In this document: piece after piece, positions 42,851 to 51,407 of the stretch
Position numbering within the stretch: the first letter of the stretch is position 1
Layout: each line of letters starts with the position of its first letter
Source of the DNA: GCA-002708315 sp963676635
GTDB lineage: Bacteria; Bacteroidota; Bacteroidia; Bacteroidales; F082
NCBI GenBank assembly: GCA_963676635.1
Contig: OY781105.1
Span: 4,030,001 to 4,094,000 of the forward strand
Reading direction: 5' to 3'
Length of the DNA: 64,000 nt
The notes under the pieces: model-generated
What the model was told of the DNA's origin: nothing
The model's input: the letters and a program-made list of their open reading frames with translations, nothing else
Databases searched by the model: none
Translations under genes and position numbers: made by a program

Positions 42851-44923
42851 ATGAAAAATATTGCATTAGTAACCACGATAATTATTATCACATTAACAGG
42901 ATGTATAATGAGTTCAGACGATATAAGTATTAAGTCGCCCGATAAGAACATCGATGTGGAATTTTTTACCGATGAGTCAGGCACTCCTTATTATTATATT
43001 AATTATAAAGGCAGGCTAATAATAGAGCCCTCTTCAATGGGATTTGAATTCTTAAATCAGCCACAGCTCAATGGGGGATTGGAGATTGTTAAAACCGCGA
43101 CGAGTACTTTTAACGAAACCTGGGAGATGCCTTGGGGCGAACAGCGATATGTTCTTAATCATTATAATGAGGTTGTTATAAATCTTAAAGAGACTGAATC
43201 ACCGTTTCGTCAGATTGATGTTATTTTCAGGGTTTTTAATGATGGAGTGGGTTTTAGGTATTCATTTCCTGAGCAGGAAGGTGTTGACAGCGTATTTATT
43301 ACCGAAGAAAATACAGAGTTTAACCTAATGGAAGATCCTGTATGTTGGTGGATTCCGGGCGACTGGGATATTTATGAGCATTTGTATAATACTACCAGGC
43401 TTTCGGAGATTGACGCTTTATCAAAACGTAATCATCCTGACCTGGCACAGACATATATACCTAATAATGCAGTTAATACACCTGTTACCATGAAAACTGA
43501 TGATAATATTTATTTGAGTTTTCACGAAGCAAATCTTACTGACTATTCAGGTATGACTCTGGGTGTTGATACTGCTAAGCTGAATATGAAGAGTATACTG
43601 GTTGGTACAGACAGGCATCCCTATAAAGTAGCAAAGGCACTGCCGTTTAAAACACCATGGCGTACAATACTGATAACAGATAATGCTCCTGACCTTATAG
43701 CGTCAAAGCTTATACTTAATCTTAATGAACCAAATAAACTTGGTGATGTCGACTATTTCACGCCGATGAAATATGTTGGTATATGGTGGGAGATGCATAT
43801 TGATAAGTCAAGCTGGGATATGGCCAGCGGGAAGCATGGCGCAACAACAGAAAACGCAAAGAAGTACATCGACTTTGCTTCCGGTAATAATATACAGGGA
43901 TTGCTTGTAGAAGGATGGAATACAGGATGGGAACACTGGATAGGATTCGATGATCGTGAAGGTGTGTTTGATTTTGTAACACCTTATCCCGATTATGATC
44001 TTGATGAGGTGGCACGTTACGCCAAAGAAAAGGGTGTTGAAATAATTATGCATCATGAAACATCAGGTGCACCGCGTACATATGAGCAACAACTTGATAC
44101 AGCACAGGCACTGATGAATAAGTATGGTATAAACTCTGTGAAAACAGGATATGTAGGTACTATTATCCCTAAAGGAGAGTATCATCACGGACAGTGGATG
44201 GTTAACCACTACAGAAAAGTGATAGAGAAAGCTGCTGAAAATAATATCGCTGTTAACGCGCATGAGCCCATAAAAGCAACAGGCATTAGAAGGACTTATC
44301 CAAATGTTATTGCCCGGGAAGGATTGCGTGGACAGGAGTATAATGCATGGGCCAGCGATGGGGGTAATCCTCCTGAACATCTGCCAGTAGTTGCTTTTAC
44401 CAGAATGCTTGCCGGTCCAATCGATTTTACACCCGGGGTGTTTGATATCAAACTGAAGACAAAGCCGAATAATCAGATAAATACAACCCTGGCACATCAA
44501 TTGGCTCTCTATGTGGTTATTTATAGTCCGATTCAAATGGCATGTGATATTCCTGAGAATTATAATGGAAATCCTGCTTTTGAGTTTATCCGTGAGGTTG
44601 GTGTTGATTGGGAGAAAACTGTTGTGCTTGATGGCGAAGTAGGAGACTTTGTGGTTATTGCCCGTGAAGAGAGAGATTCTAATAACTGGTTTGTGGGTGC
44701 TATTACTGATGAAAATGCAAGAGATATAACAATTGATTTTAGCTTTTTGGAAAAGGGTAAGACGTACAGAGCTACTATTTATCGTGATGGTGATGATGCT
44801 TCATGGGATAAGAACCCACAGAATTGTGTTATTAATGATATGGTGTTCACCAGTAAATCTGTTATTGACTTTGAACTGGCGCCGGGAGGCGGACTGGCAG
44901 TGAGCCTGATAGAGGAGGAGTGA
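42851..44923 (+). CDS. GH97 alpha-glucosidase lipoprotein (SusB-like)
   Basis: A 690-residue glycoside hydrolase family 97 enzyme that releases glucose from alpha-glucans, probably in the periplasm. The start is the ATG at 42851, which gives a lipoprotein signal ending LTGC; a TTG 30 bases upstream also opens the frame. The N-terminal beta-sandwich (SPDKNIDVEF, WEMPWGEQR, DVIFRVFNDGVGFRYSFP) leads into a TIM barrel with YVGIWWEMHIDKSSWDM, EGWNTGWEHW, IMHHETSG, VNAHEPIKATG and AREGLRGQEYNAW. The Glu residues in HHETS and NAHEP fit the inverting (SusB) type rather than the retaining one. It is divergent from the cobalamin operon. Confidence 0.9.
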   Translation: MKNIALVTTIIIITLTGCIMSSDDISIKSPDKNIDVEFFTDESGTPYYYINYKGRLIIEPSSMGFEFLNQPQLNGGLEIVKTATSTFNETWEMPWGEQRYVLNHYNEVVINLKETESPFRQIDVIFRVFNDGVGFRYSFPEQEGVDSVFITEENTEFNLMEDPVCWWIPGDWDIYEHLYNTTRLSEIDALSKRNHPDLAQTYIPNNAVNTPVTMKTDDNIYLSFHEANLTDYSGMTLGVDTAKLNMKSILVGTDRHPYKVAKALPFKTPWRTILITDNAPDLIASKLILNLNEPNKLGDVDYFTPMKYVGIWWEMHIDKSSWDMASGKHGATTENAKKYIDFASGNNIQGLLVEGWNTGWEHWIGFDDREGVFDFVTPYPDYDLDEVARYAKEKGVEIIMHHETSGAPRTYEQQLDTAQALMNKYGINSVKTGYVGTIIPKGEYHHGQWMVNHYRKVIEKAAENNIAVNAHEPIKATGIRRTYPNVIAREGLRGQEYNAWASDGGNPPEHLPVVAFTRMLAGPIDFTPGVFDIKLKTKPNNQINTTLAHQLALYVVIYSPIQMACDIPENYNGNPAFEFIREVGVDWEKTVVLDGEVGDFVVIAREERDSNNWFVGAITDENARDITIDFSFLEKGKTYRATIYRDGDDASWDKNPQNCVINDMVFTSKSVIDFELAPGGGLAVSLIEEE

Positions 44924-44948
44924 TTTGATAGCGGGTGAAAGGAAGGGA

Positions 44949-45004
44949 GACTTTGTGACTCTGTGACTTTGTGATTTTGTGACTTTGTGACTTTGTGACT
45001 TTGC
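44949..45004 (+). repeat. Seven 8-bp tandem repeats
   Basis: GACTTTGT is repeated seven times without a break (variants GACTCTGT, GATTTTGT, GACTTTGC). It lies 26 bases after the GH97 stop. It is one of several short-period intergenic arrays in this window. Confidence 0.9.
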
Positions 45005-45090
45005 ATATTATACATTGAGAATTAAATGACTTGAGTTATATACTTATTAAATAAATTTTAAATAATGAGTAATAAATAAACAGTTTTGTA

Positions 45091-45098
45091 TACTTTTG
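45091..45098 (+). promoter_or_regulatory. -7 promoter element of small lipoprotein gene
   Basis: TACTTTTG fits TAnnTTTG and lies 31 bases before the ATG at 45129. No strong -33 element is seen. Confidence 0.45.
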
Positions 45099-45128
45099 TG
45101 GAAGTTTAATATGAATTACTTATCAGTT

Positions 45129-45356
45129 ATGAAGCCGATATTAAAAATATTCTTTTTTCTTTTATTAATTTCTTTTGTTTTTACAGGTGTTTCATGTTCA
45201 AAGAAGAGCCACGGCTACAGGTATAGCTCAGGTTCATCGGGTGGGTCAACATCATATAATCCGGTGGCTACAAAAAGTCAACCTGTAAGAAAGAAATATA
45301 TTATCAGTGGCAAACGCAAGCGCATTCTTGGACAAGAAGATCCGAAGTCCAATTAG
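45129..45356 (+). CDS. Small lipoprotein
   Basis: A 75-residue protein from the ATG at 45129, chosen because it gives a compact lipoprotein signal (MKPILKIFFFLLLISFVFTG then VSC). In-frame upstream starts exist at 45111 and 45096. The mature part is short, Ser/Gly-rich and basic (GYRYSSGSSGGSTSYN, VRKKYIISGKRKRILG), with no recognisable domain. It stands alone with its own promoter element. Confidence 0.6.
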   Translation: MKPILKIFFFLLLISFVFTGVSCSKKSHGYRYSSGSSGGSTSYNPVATKSQPVRKKYIISGKRKRILGQEDPKSN

Positions 45357-45475
45357 TGTCTGTCTATACTTTCTCTTCTGATGCATCGGGATTACGTATA
45401 TGCTAAAAACAAACATTTACGCAAGTAAACTTATTATTATTTAGTATTTCGCAAGACTTGTCAGAGCCTTGGAAA
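45357..45475 (+). repeat. Intergenic repeat, first copy
   Basis: It begins directly after the lipoprotein stop. About 115 bases align with 63320-63430, which also begins directly after a stop codon. Shared blocks are TCGGGATTAC, TATGC, AAGTAAACTT and TTATTTAG. Possibly a 3'-end or processing element; function unknown. Confidence 0.7.
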
Positions 45476-45545
45476 AACCAAATCTGTTAAACTGTGCGAT
45501 GGATGTTTCTGGTTACTTACCTTTTAATTGCATTAAAGTTACATA

Positions 45546-48500
45546 TTATTTTTTCACCCACCGTCCTACAGAACAACTCTTTCCATCATTAATACGGATG
45601 CTGTAAATTCCATCAGGCAGTTGTGACGTGTTGATGGCTGAATTGTTTTCTGTGGTTTTAAAAGCGCTTACAACGCGACCACTCATGTCAAATACTTCAA
45701 TCTCAATTAAACCAGTGCTTTTGTTCTTCCTGTTAATATAAACAATATCATTACCCGGGTTTGGATACACTGAGAAAGCCATAACATTATCATTATTTGT
45801 GTTGATGCCATCCTGATCAAGTCCTGTAATATCAATGTTTAATGTTGAATTACTATAATCAACTTTTGTATATAAAATATCTGATGTACTGTTGTAGTAA
45901 TACCCAAAATCATTATTAAGTAATTCTGCCATAGTGCTGTAGCTGCTTATGTTGTTGTCATTCACTTTAACGTTTTGCGGATTGTGATTTATTCTGAATA
46001 TTTCGAAAACAAACTCTCTGGTATCAGGCATGCCCTGATATCCGTATGCATCATCACTAATAACAATAGAAAGGTTATCAAAAATATAAAGACTGCTGAA
46101 GTTGATTAAAGAATATTGAGCATTATATATAGAAAAAGGTGATTGCCTGTTGTCGTCAAATAGTGTGTACTCTGATTTAACGATATCCTTATCGGGATAG
46201 AATCTGATTGTTAATGCATCAGCTGTGTAGTTGTCGGTAGACTTAATATCTTCAACAATGGGGATGAAACTTGCTGCTTTAACCAGAACAGGAATTGTGC
46301 TTAGCGGACAGTCCATAGAAAACGTGCCAGGCCCGGTAAATTCATCCAGATTAAAATAATTAATCCATTTGCCCTCCGGTAGGATAACATCGCGTTGTGT
46401 TTGCCCCTGATTAAGCACAGGTGCTACAATAAAGTTCTCACCCCAGTAGTATTGGTCATTGATGTTCTGAAGCTGAGAGTTATTCATATCATAGTAATCC
46501 ATGGGCCGTGCCAGTGGCAGTCCTTGTGTTGTACTATAATATGATAATGTATAGTTATAAGGTAGCAGCTCGTATCTTAATTTAATAAAGTTTCTTGATA
46601 TATTTATGGCATTGGAGCCATAGGATGTGGGTGATGTTTCAATGCCTGTCCCGTGAATTCTGAATACAGGAGCAAAGGTTCCCATTTGTACCCAGCGTAC
46701 AAATAACTCATCATTTTTATCGCCACCGGTAAATCCTCCAATATCAGAATGCATTGTGCTTATGCCATCAAGACCCATGGAAAGCATTATTGGAATTTGT
46801 GCTTGTAATCCCCCGAATGATCGTTGAATATCCCCCGACCAGGGAAAAGTTGAATACCTCTGCATGCCGGTAAATCCTGATCTGGAAAGGTTAAATAGTC
46901 TCTTGTCAGGGAAGTTATTTCTCCAGTTATTATACACTTGATCCTCCCATTGGAGGGCATATACGTTGTGTACTTCACTGCTGGTAAGACCATTGTAGTG
47001 AATCATATCTTCGGGGTGGCTTTCCGGTTCACCAAGGTCAGTCCACCAACCACTGGCACCTTCATTGGCTCTGGCAGTGTAAAACTGGTTAACCCATTGT
47101 GCTGCTGCAGGATTGAATATATCTAATAGTGCTGCATCACCGGCCCAAAAGCCATAAAGTACATAAGTCTGGCCCGATGTATTTTTGCCCATATAGCCAT
47201 TATTACTTGCAAATGAGTAGTTAGTGCTGTTAAGTGTAAAATATGGCTCAGTAATTAATATGGTTTTAACTCCGGCATCTCTGAAATCCGACATCATATC
47301 AACAGGCGTTGGAAATCTGGTATAGTCCCAGTTAAGATTACCCATAGTGTTAGTGTTACCAAACCAATACAGGTCAAGTACCAGAGCGTCAATCGGGAAG
47401 TCCGCGTCAATAATTTCATTTACAATATTTCTTGCCTCATATTCACTCTCATAACCGTATTTCGACTGAATATATCCCAATGACCACAAGGGTGGGAGGG
47501 GATGATGCCCTGTAAGGTATGACAATCTTTCGTTTAAGCATGAGTGTGTGCTTCCTGTAATAACATATATATCTGCCTGTCCGTTGGTGAAATTGTACGC
47601 AAGCTGGTTGCTGTTCATATTTCCTATATCAAGGGTGGCAATGGAATGGTTATCATAAAAAACCGAATAGCCATTGCTTGATACTATGTGCGGAACGGTT
47701 ATGTTAAGGTTTTCTGTACCATAGCCATAACCATAATGAGCCTGATTATTGACAGCCAGTGTACGTCCTCTGCGGTCCATTTCAATTGCCCTTGAACCTG
47801 TTCCGTATATTTTTTCATTATCGGTTAAACCGGAGATTATACTGCCTCCCCATTGAAAATTAAACACCTTTACAAATGAAACAACGGTATCGTTATTAAA
47901 AACAAAGCTGAATCTGAGGTTATCCTTGTTGATTACCAGATGCGTAGAGTCGGTGTTGTAATACAGATTGTGATTGTCTTCTGAAAATGATGTAACAACA
48001 TTTTCCTTTTGGCCGGTTACAGAATATGATTCAGCATTTGGTTCGTCTTCTTGTGCAGAAAAAATATTGAAAACAGTATTTGTGAAAGGTGTAATAGTAA
48101 TATCACCTTCATTGCAGTGAATAATAAGGTTGTCAGTTGTTAAAGTATATGATTCATATTTTGTGGAAAAATCATATTGTACATTATAGAAGATATCCCC
48201 ACCTTCATCAGATCTTCCAACCAGATTGCAGTCTTCACTTCTAAAAACAAAAGCCATCTGAAGTACTGTTTCATTATCAGGAATACCGTATAATTCTCTG
48301 ATATTGTATTGTGCCTGATACCTGTTATTGCCAAGAGACACCATCTTTGTTTCTTCTGAATTCTCACACCAGTTCGTTACCACATATTTCCAGTCGCCGG
48401 AGTATGTGCTGTGTGTTGTAATAACACCGGTATGCATATAAACACTGCCATTATATCCGGCAAGTTCACCATTGCCAAGAGAAGCATCATAAATAAGCGT

Positions 48501-48605
48501 GATGTTATCATTAACCGAAGGTAGTTCCGGATTAACAGTAAGTATTTGGGAAGTTAAACAGAATGGAAATATAAAAAACAATAGTAAAGCAAGTGGTTTC
48601 ATCAT
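45546..48605 (-). CDS. GH31 alpha-glucosidase with T9SS sorting domain
   Basis: A 1019-residue secreted glycoside hydrolase family 31 enzyme. The start at 48605 (MMKPLALLLFFIFPFCLTSQ) gives a clean signal peptide; the frame extends 20 codons further without support. A starch-binding-like N-terminal domain spans about 25-135. The GH31 beta-sandwich and barrel show GTGSRAIEMDRRG, VLDLYWFGN, the nucleophile Asp in WWTDLGEPES, RSGFTGMQRY and the acid/base Asp in HSDIGGFTGG. A T9SS domain ends it (VYPNPGNDIVYINR ... GIYSIRIND). With the GH97 enzyme it suggests alpha-glucan use. The reach through the outer membrane suggests activity at the cell surface. Confidence 0.9.
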   Translation of the reverse strand: MMKPLALLLFFIFPFCLTSQILTVNPELPSVNDNITLIYDASLGNGELAGYNGSVYMHTGVITTHSTYSGDWKYVVTNWCENSEETKMVSLGNNRYQAQYNIRELYGIPDNETVLQMAFVFRSEDCNLVGRSDEGGDIFYNVQYDFSTKYESYTLTTDNLIIHCNEGDITITPFTNTVFNIFSAQEDEPNAESYSVTGQKENVVTSFSEDNHNLYYNTDSTHLVINKDNLRFSFVFNNDTVVSFVKVFNFQWGGSIISGLTDNEKIYGTGSRAIEMDRRGRTLAVNNQAHYGYGYGTENLNITVPHIVSSNGYSVFYDNHSIATLDIGNMNSNQLAYNFTNGQADIYVITGSTHSCLNERLSYLTGHHPLPPLWSLGYIQSKYGYESEYEARNIVNEIIDADFPIDALVLDLYWFGNTNTMGNLNWDYTRFPTPVDMMSDFRDAGVKTILITEPYFTLNSTNYSFASNNGYMGKNTSGQTYVLYGFWAGDAALLDIFNPAAAQWVNQFYTARANEGASGWWTDLGEPESHPEDMIHYNGLTSSEVHNVYALQWEDQVYNNWRNNFPDKRLFNLSRSGFTGMQRYSTFPWSGDIQRSFGGLQAQIPIMLSMGLDGISTMHSDIGGFTGGDKNDELFVRWVQMGTFAPVFRIHGTGIETSPTSYGSNAINISRNFIKLRYELLPYNYTLSYYSTTQGLPLARPMDYYDMNNSQLQNINDQYYWGENFIVAPVLNQGQTQRDVILPEGKWINYFNLDEFTGPGTFSMDCPLSTIPVLVKAASFIPIVEDIKSTDNYTADALTIRFYPDKDIVKSEYTLFDDNRQSPFSIYNAQYSLINFSSLYIFDNLSIVISDDAYGYQGMPDTREFVFEIFRINHNPQNVKVNDNNISSYSTMAELLNNDFGYYYNSTSDILYTKVDYSNSTLNIDITGLDQDGINTNNDNVMAFSVYPNPGNDIVYINRKNKSTGLIEIEVFDMSGRVVSAFKTTENNSAINTSQLPDGIYSIRINDGKSCSVGRWVKK

Positions 48606-48652
48606 CAGTAAGTATTGAAACAACAAAATTATTTCTTTTTCAGACAAAAAAA

Positions 48653-48677
48653 AATCCCGGTTCAAAGAGCCGGGATT
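48653..48677 (-). terminator. Rho-independent terminator of the cold-shock gene
   Basis: Read on the minus strand, AATCCCGG and CCGGGATT form a stem with a 9-base loop, followed directly by a run of T (A run at 48646-48654 on the plus strand). It is 29 bases beyond the cold-shock stop. Confidence 0.85.
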
Positions 48678-48705
48678 AGAAGATTCAAAAAGTAATTTCG
48701 TATAA

Positions 48706-48897
48706 TTACACGAGTTTTACGTTAATTGCGTTTAATCCTTTTCGGCCTTCTTTAAGATCAAATTCAACAACGTCACCTTCGTTAACTTTGTCAATTAAAC
48801 CTGAGATGTGCACGAAGTGCTCTTTACCAGAGCCTTCTTCGATAATGAATCCAAAACCTTTTGATTCATTAAAAAATTTTACTGTTCCTTTATTCAT
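48706..48897 (-). CDS. Cold-shock domain protein
   Basis: A 63-residue CspA-family RNA chaperone: MNKGTVKFFNESKGFGFI (RNP1) then EHFVHISGL (RNP2) and VVEFDLKEGRKGLNAINV. It is typical in length for Bacteroidota. It binds single-stranded nucleic acid and prevents RNA structure at low temperature. It is monocistronic, with a -7 element at 48925 and a clear terminator. Confidence 0.93.
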   Translation of the reverse strand: MNKGTVKFFNESKGFGFIIEEGSGKEHFVHISGLIDKVNEGDVVEFDLKEGRKGLNAINVKLV

Positions 48898-48924
48898 TGT
48901 ACTTAATTAAAAAAAAATATTTTT

Positions 48925-48932
48925 CAAAAATA
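48925..48932 (-). promoter_or_regulatory. -7 promoter element of the cold-shock gene
   Basis: On the minus strand TATTTTTG fits TAnnTTTG, 27 bases before the ATG. The leader is short and A/T-rich. Confidence 0.45.
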
Positions 48933-49010
48933 ATATAATTGTGCAAACAAGCCATAAAAACTTACTACTTTAAATAAACTTAATAAATAATATTCAATAA
49001 TTTATAAATA

Positions 49011-49036
49011 AAAGCCGGACTAATAAGTCCGGCTTT
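49011..49036 (-). terminator. Terminator of pruA
   Basis: AAAGCCGGAC and GTCCGGCTTT form a perfect 10-bp stem with a 6-base loop, followed on the minus strand by TATTTATAAATT. It lies 43 bases beyond the pruA stop. Confidence 0.8.
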
Positions 49037-49078
49037 AAATAATAATATAGTGAAAATCAATCTTGTATGCATATTTCT

Positions 49079-50704
49079 TTAGTCCATGTACGGATATTTG
49101 AAATCGGTTGCAGGAACAAAAGTTTCTTTAATAGTTCTTGGGCTTACCCACCGCAAAAGGTTAAGATTACCACCTGCTTTGTCATTTGTACCTGAAGATC
49201 TTGACCCGCCAAAAGGTTGCAGACCCACTGCAGCACCTGTTGGTTTGTCATTTACATAGAAGTTACCGGCAGCATATCGAAGTATGCGACAGGCATCAAT
49301 CATGGCATATTTATCATTGGCGAAAATAGAACCGGTAAGAGCATACGGTGATGTGTTATCGCAAATATGAAGAGTTTTCTCATAGTCTTCATCTTCATAG
49401 ATGTATAAAGTAATCACTGGTCCGAATATCTCTTCCTGCATTGTTACGAAATTAGGATCCTTTGTTACAATCACTGTTGGTTGAATAAAATAACCTTCAG
49501 AGTCATCGCCTGTACCACCTGCAATAATTTCACAATTATCACAATTCTTAGCCATATCGATATATCTCATAATATTATCGAATGAGCTTTTATCGATAAC
49601 GGCACCCATGAAATTATGGTAATCGGTTACATCCCCCACATTAATCTCATTAGTTTGTTGGATAACATGATTCTTGATTTCAGGCCAAAGGGAGGCAGGA
49701 ATATATCCACGTGATGCTGCAGAGCATTTTTGTCCCTGATACTCAAAAGCACCTCTTGTAATAGCAGTAGCCACTTCGAGAGGAACGGCAGAGTTGTGCA
49801 CAAAAATAAAGTCCTTGCCACCAGTTTCACCAACAATTTTAGGATAGGAAACATAGTTCTCAAGGTTATTAGCAATACCTTTCCATAAATTGTTGAAAGT
49901 ATTGTTAGATCCGGTAAAATGAATCCCGGCAAGGTCCTTATGGCTTAACACTGTTCTGCCGATTACAGAACCCTTTCCGGGAACGAAATTAATAACCCCA
50001 GGAGGTACACCTGCCTCTTCAAAAATCTTCATGAGATAATAGCTGGATAGCAATGATGTTGTTGCTGGTTTCCATACTGTTGTGTTTCCCATCATAGCAA
50101 CTGACATGTTTAGATTTGAAGCTATGGCTGTGAAGTTAAAAGGTGTAATGGTAAATACAAAACCTTCCAGACCACGGTATTCAAGTCTGTTAAACTGTCC
50201 GAATGCCGACTTCGGTTGCTTGTCATATATTTGTGATGCAAAGAAAACATTATATCTCAGGAAGTCTATTGTTTCACATGCTGCATCAATTTCAGCCTGG
50301 TAAACAGTTTTATCCTGCCCCAGCATTGTTACAGCGTTTAACAAGGCTCTGTATTTTGTTGATATTAATTCGGCAATACGCATCATAATTGAAGCGCGTT
50401 CAAGCCAGCTTATGCCTTCCCACTGTTTCTTGGCTCCCAGTGCTGCATCAATAGCCATTTGTACTTCTTTTTCACCTGCCTGATGATATGTTGCAAGCAC
50501 TTTATTATGATTGTGAGGCATTACTACAGTGCCGGTTTTACCGGTTTTTATTTCCTTGCCACCTATTATTAATGGGATTTCGATTTGCTGATTGCTGTGT
50601 TTCTCTAATTCCGCATCTAACTTTAATCGCTCAGGACTACCTTTCCTGTATTCAAGAATAGGTTCATTATCAGGAATCTGAAATGTGTATACTGCGTTGT
50701 TCAT
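49079..50704 (-). CDS. pruA: 1-pyrroline-5-carboxylate dehydrogenase
   Basis: A 541-residue NAD-dependent aldehyde dehydrogenase of the P5CDH group. It oxidises glutamate semialdehyde to glutamate in proline breakdown. Signs are ITPFNFTAIASNL, VWKPATTSLLSSYYLMKIFE, IHFTGSNNTF, GETGGKDF (general base E) and the catalytic Cys in YQGQKCSAASRG. TMQEEIFGPV and a C-terminal PFGGSRSSGTNDKAG complete it. The length is normal for the single-function bacterial enzyme. It has its own promoter and terminator; no proline dehydrogenase gene is adjacent. Confidence 0.93.
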   Translation of the reverse strand: MNNAVYTFQIPDNEPILEYRKGSPERLKLDAELEKHSNQQIEIPLIIGGKEIKTGKTGTVVMPHNHNKVLATYHQAGEKEVQMAIDAALGAKKQWEGISWLERASIMMRIAELISTKYRALLNAVTMLGQDKTVYQAEIDAACETIDFLRYNVFFASQIYDKQPKSAFGQFNRLEYRGLEGFVFTITPFNFTAIASNLNMSVAMMGNTTVWKPATTSLLSSYYLMKIFEEAGVPPGVINFVPGKGSVIGRTVLSHKDLAGIHFTGSNNTFNNLWKGIANNLENYVSYPKIVGETGGKDFIFVHNSAVPLEVATAITRGAFEYQGQKCSAASRGYIPASLWPEIKNHVIQQTNEINVGDVTDYHNFMGAVIDKSSFDNIMRYIDMAKNCDNCEIIAGGTGDDSEGYFIQPTVIVTKDPNFVTMQEEIFGPVITLYIYEDEDYEKTLHICDNTSPYALTGSIFANDKYAMIDACRILRYAAGNFYVNDKPTGAAVGLQPFGGSRSSGTNDKAGGNLNLLRWVSPRTIKETFVPATDFKYPYMD

Positions 50705-50747
50705 TCTTAAAATATTTACTAAATAAAACTTAAAACAATTGGAGTTG

Positions 50748-50755
50748 CAAAAGTA
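50748..50755 (-). promoter_or_regulatory. -7 promoter element of pruA
   Basis: On the minus strand TACTTTTG fits TAnnTTTG, 43 bases before the pruA ATG. Confidence 0.5.
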
Positions 50756-50835
50756 TGCAATTCGGTTGTTAAAAGATATATTTTAAGAAAAAATTAACTA
50801 TGAGTTTAATGATCAAGGTTTAATCTTGTTCAAGA

Positions 50836-50870
50836 CAGTAATCAGTAAGCAGTAATGAGTAATCAGTTAG
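50836..50870 (+). repeat. Five 7-bp tandem repeats
   Basis: CAGTAAT/CAGTAAG/GAGTAAT/CAGTTAG units, preceded by TTTAATCTTGTTCAAGA and followed by CAGAGCGTTT. The same flanks surround 18 units at 57439-57564. Confidence 0.9.
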
Positions 50871-50904
50871 CAGAGCGTTTTTCTATTGGTACTCGGGTGC
50901 TTCA

Positions 50905-51010
50905 GTCGCTCTCTCGCCCCGTCTCCAAGTCTCTTAAGTCCCTTCGTTCCCTTCAGTCTCTTCAGTCCCCATTTTCGCCTCTTCGCCCAGTCGCCTCTTC
51001 GCCCAGCCCC
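50905..51010 (-). repeat. 9-bp-periodic low-complexity array
   Basis: On the minus strand the units read GACTGAAGA, GACTGAAGG, GACTTAAGA, GACTTGGAG and GCGAAGAG-type words. This is the same word family as the array at 56903-56965, in opposite orientation. Confidence 0.75.
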
Positions 51011-51194
51011 CCCTGGCAAAATCCCCTCTTCTCTATTAAGAACGATTATAAATTACAAAACTTTTCACATTCAGAGGGTCTAATTTCTTTAATTTCTGGT
51101 ACTAATATATAGAAGGTGTATTAATATTACGAAATGAAGAACAGTTTCCAAACGCTTACAGTACTAACTTCCAGTCATTTATGTAAATATATGA

Positions 51195-51204
51195 GGGGGG
51201 GGGG
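51195..51204 (+). repeat. Run of ten G
   Basis: A homopolymer of ten G in otherwise A/T-rich DNA, about 200 bases upstream of the surface subtilase gene. Such tracts are prone to slippage. Confidence 0.9.
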
Positions 51205-51407
51205 AATTGTGTCCTGTTCTGAGATTTGAATTTTATATTGAGCAAAAACAGAACGTAATACAAAGCAGCCACCCTCCATAACCTGTCTCTTCTGATATGG
51301 GAAATCAGAGAAAACCAATCAACCAAACCAAACTAAATTAGAAATTTGATTAGAGAAATCTCTCAAATTAAAGAATCAATTTATTAATAATTTAAAAGAT
51401 TTAAAAA

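Larger units (their letters stand above)
50705..51407. other. Gene-free spacer with low-complexity repeats
   Basis: This holds the pruA promoter, five 7-bp units at 50836-50870, a 9-bp-periodic pyrimidine-rich stretch at about 50905-51010 and a run of ten G at 51195-51204. A leader of about 200 bases precedes the subtilase gene. Open frames here (50855-51112) only read the repeats. Confidence 0.7.

Noticed and set aside
50855..51112. Open frames in the C/T-rich stretch
   Set aside because: They translate the 9-bp-periodic repeats into Ser/Pro/Leu repeats with no start support.
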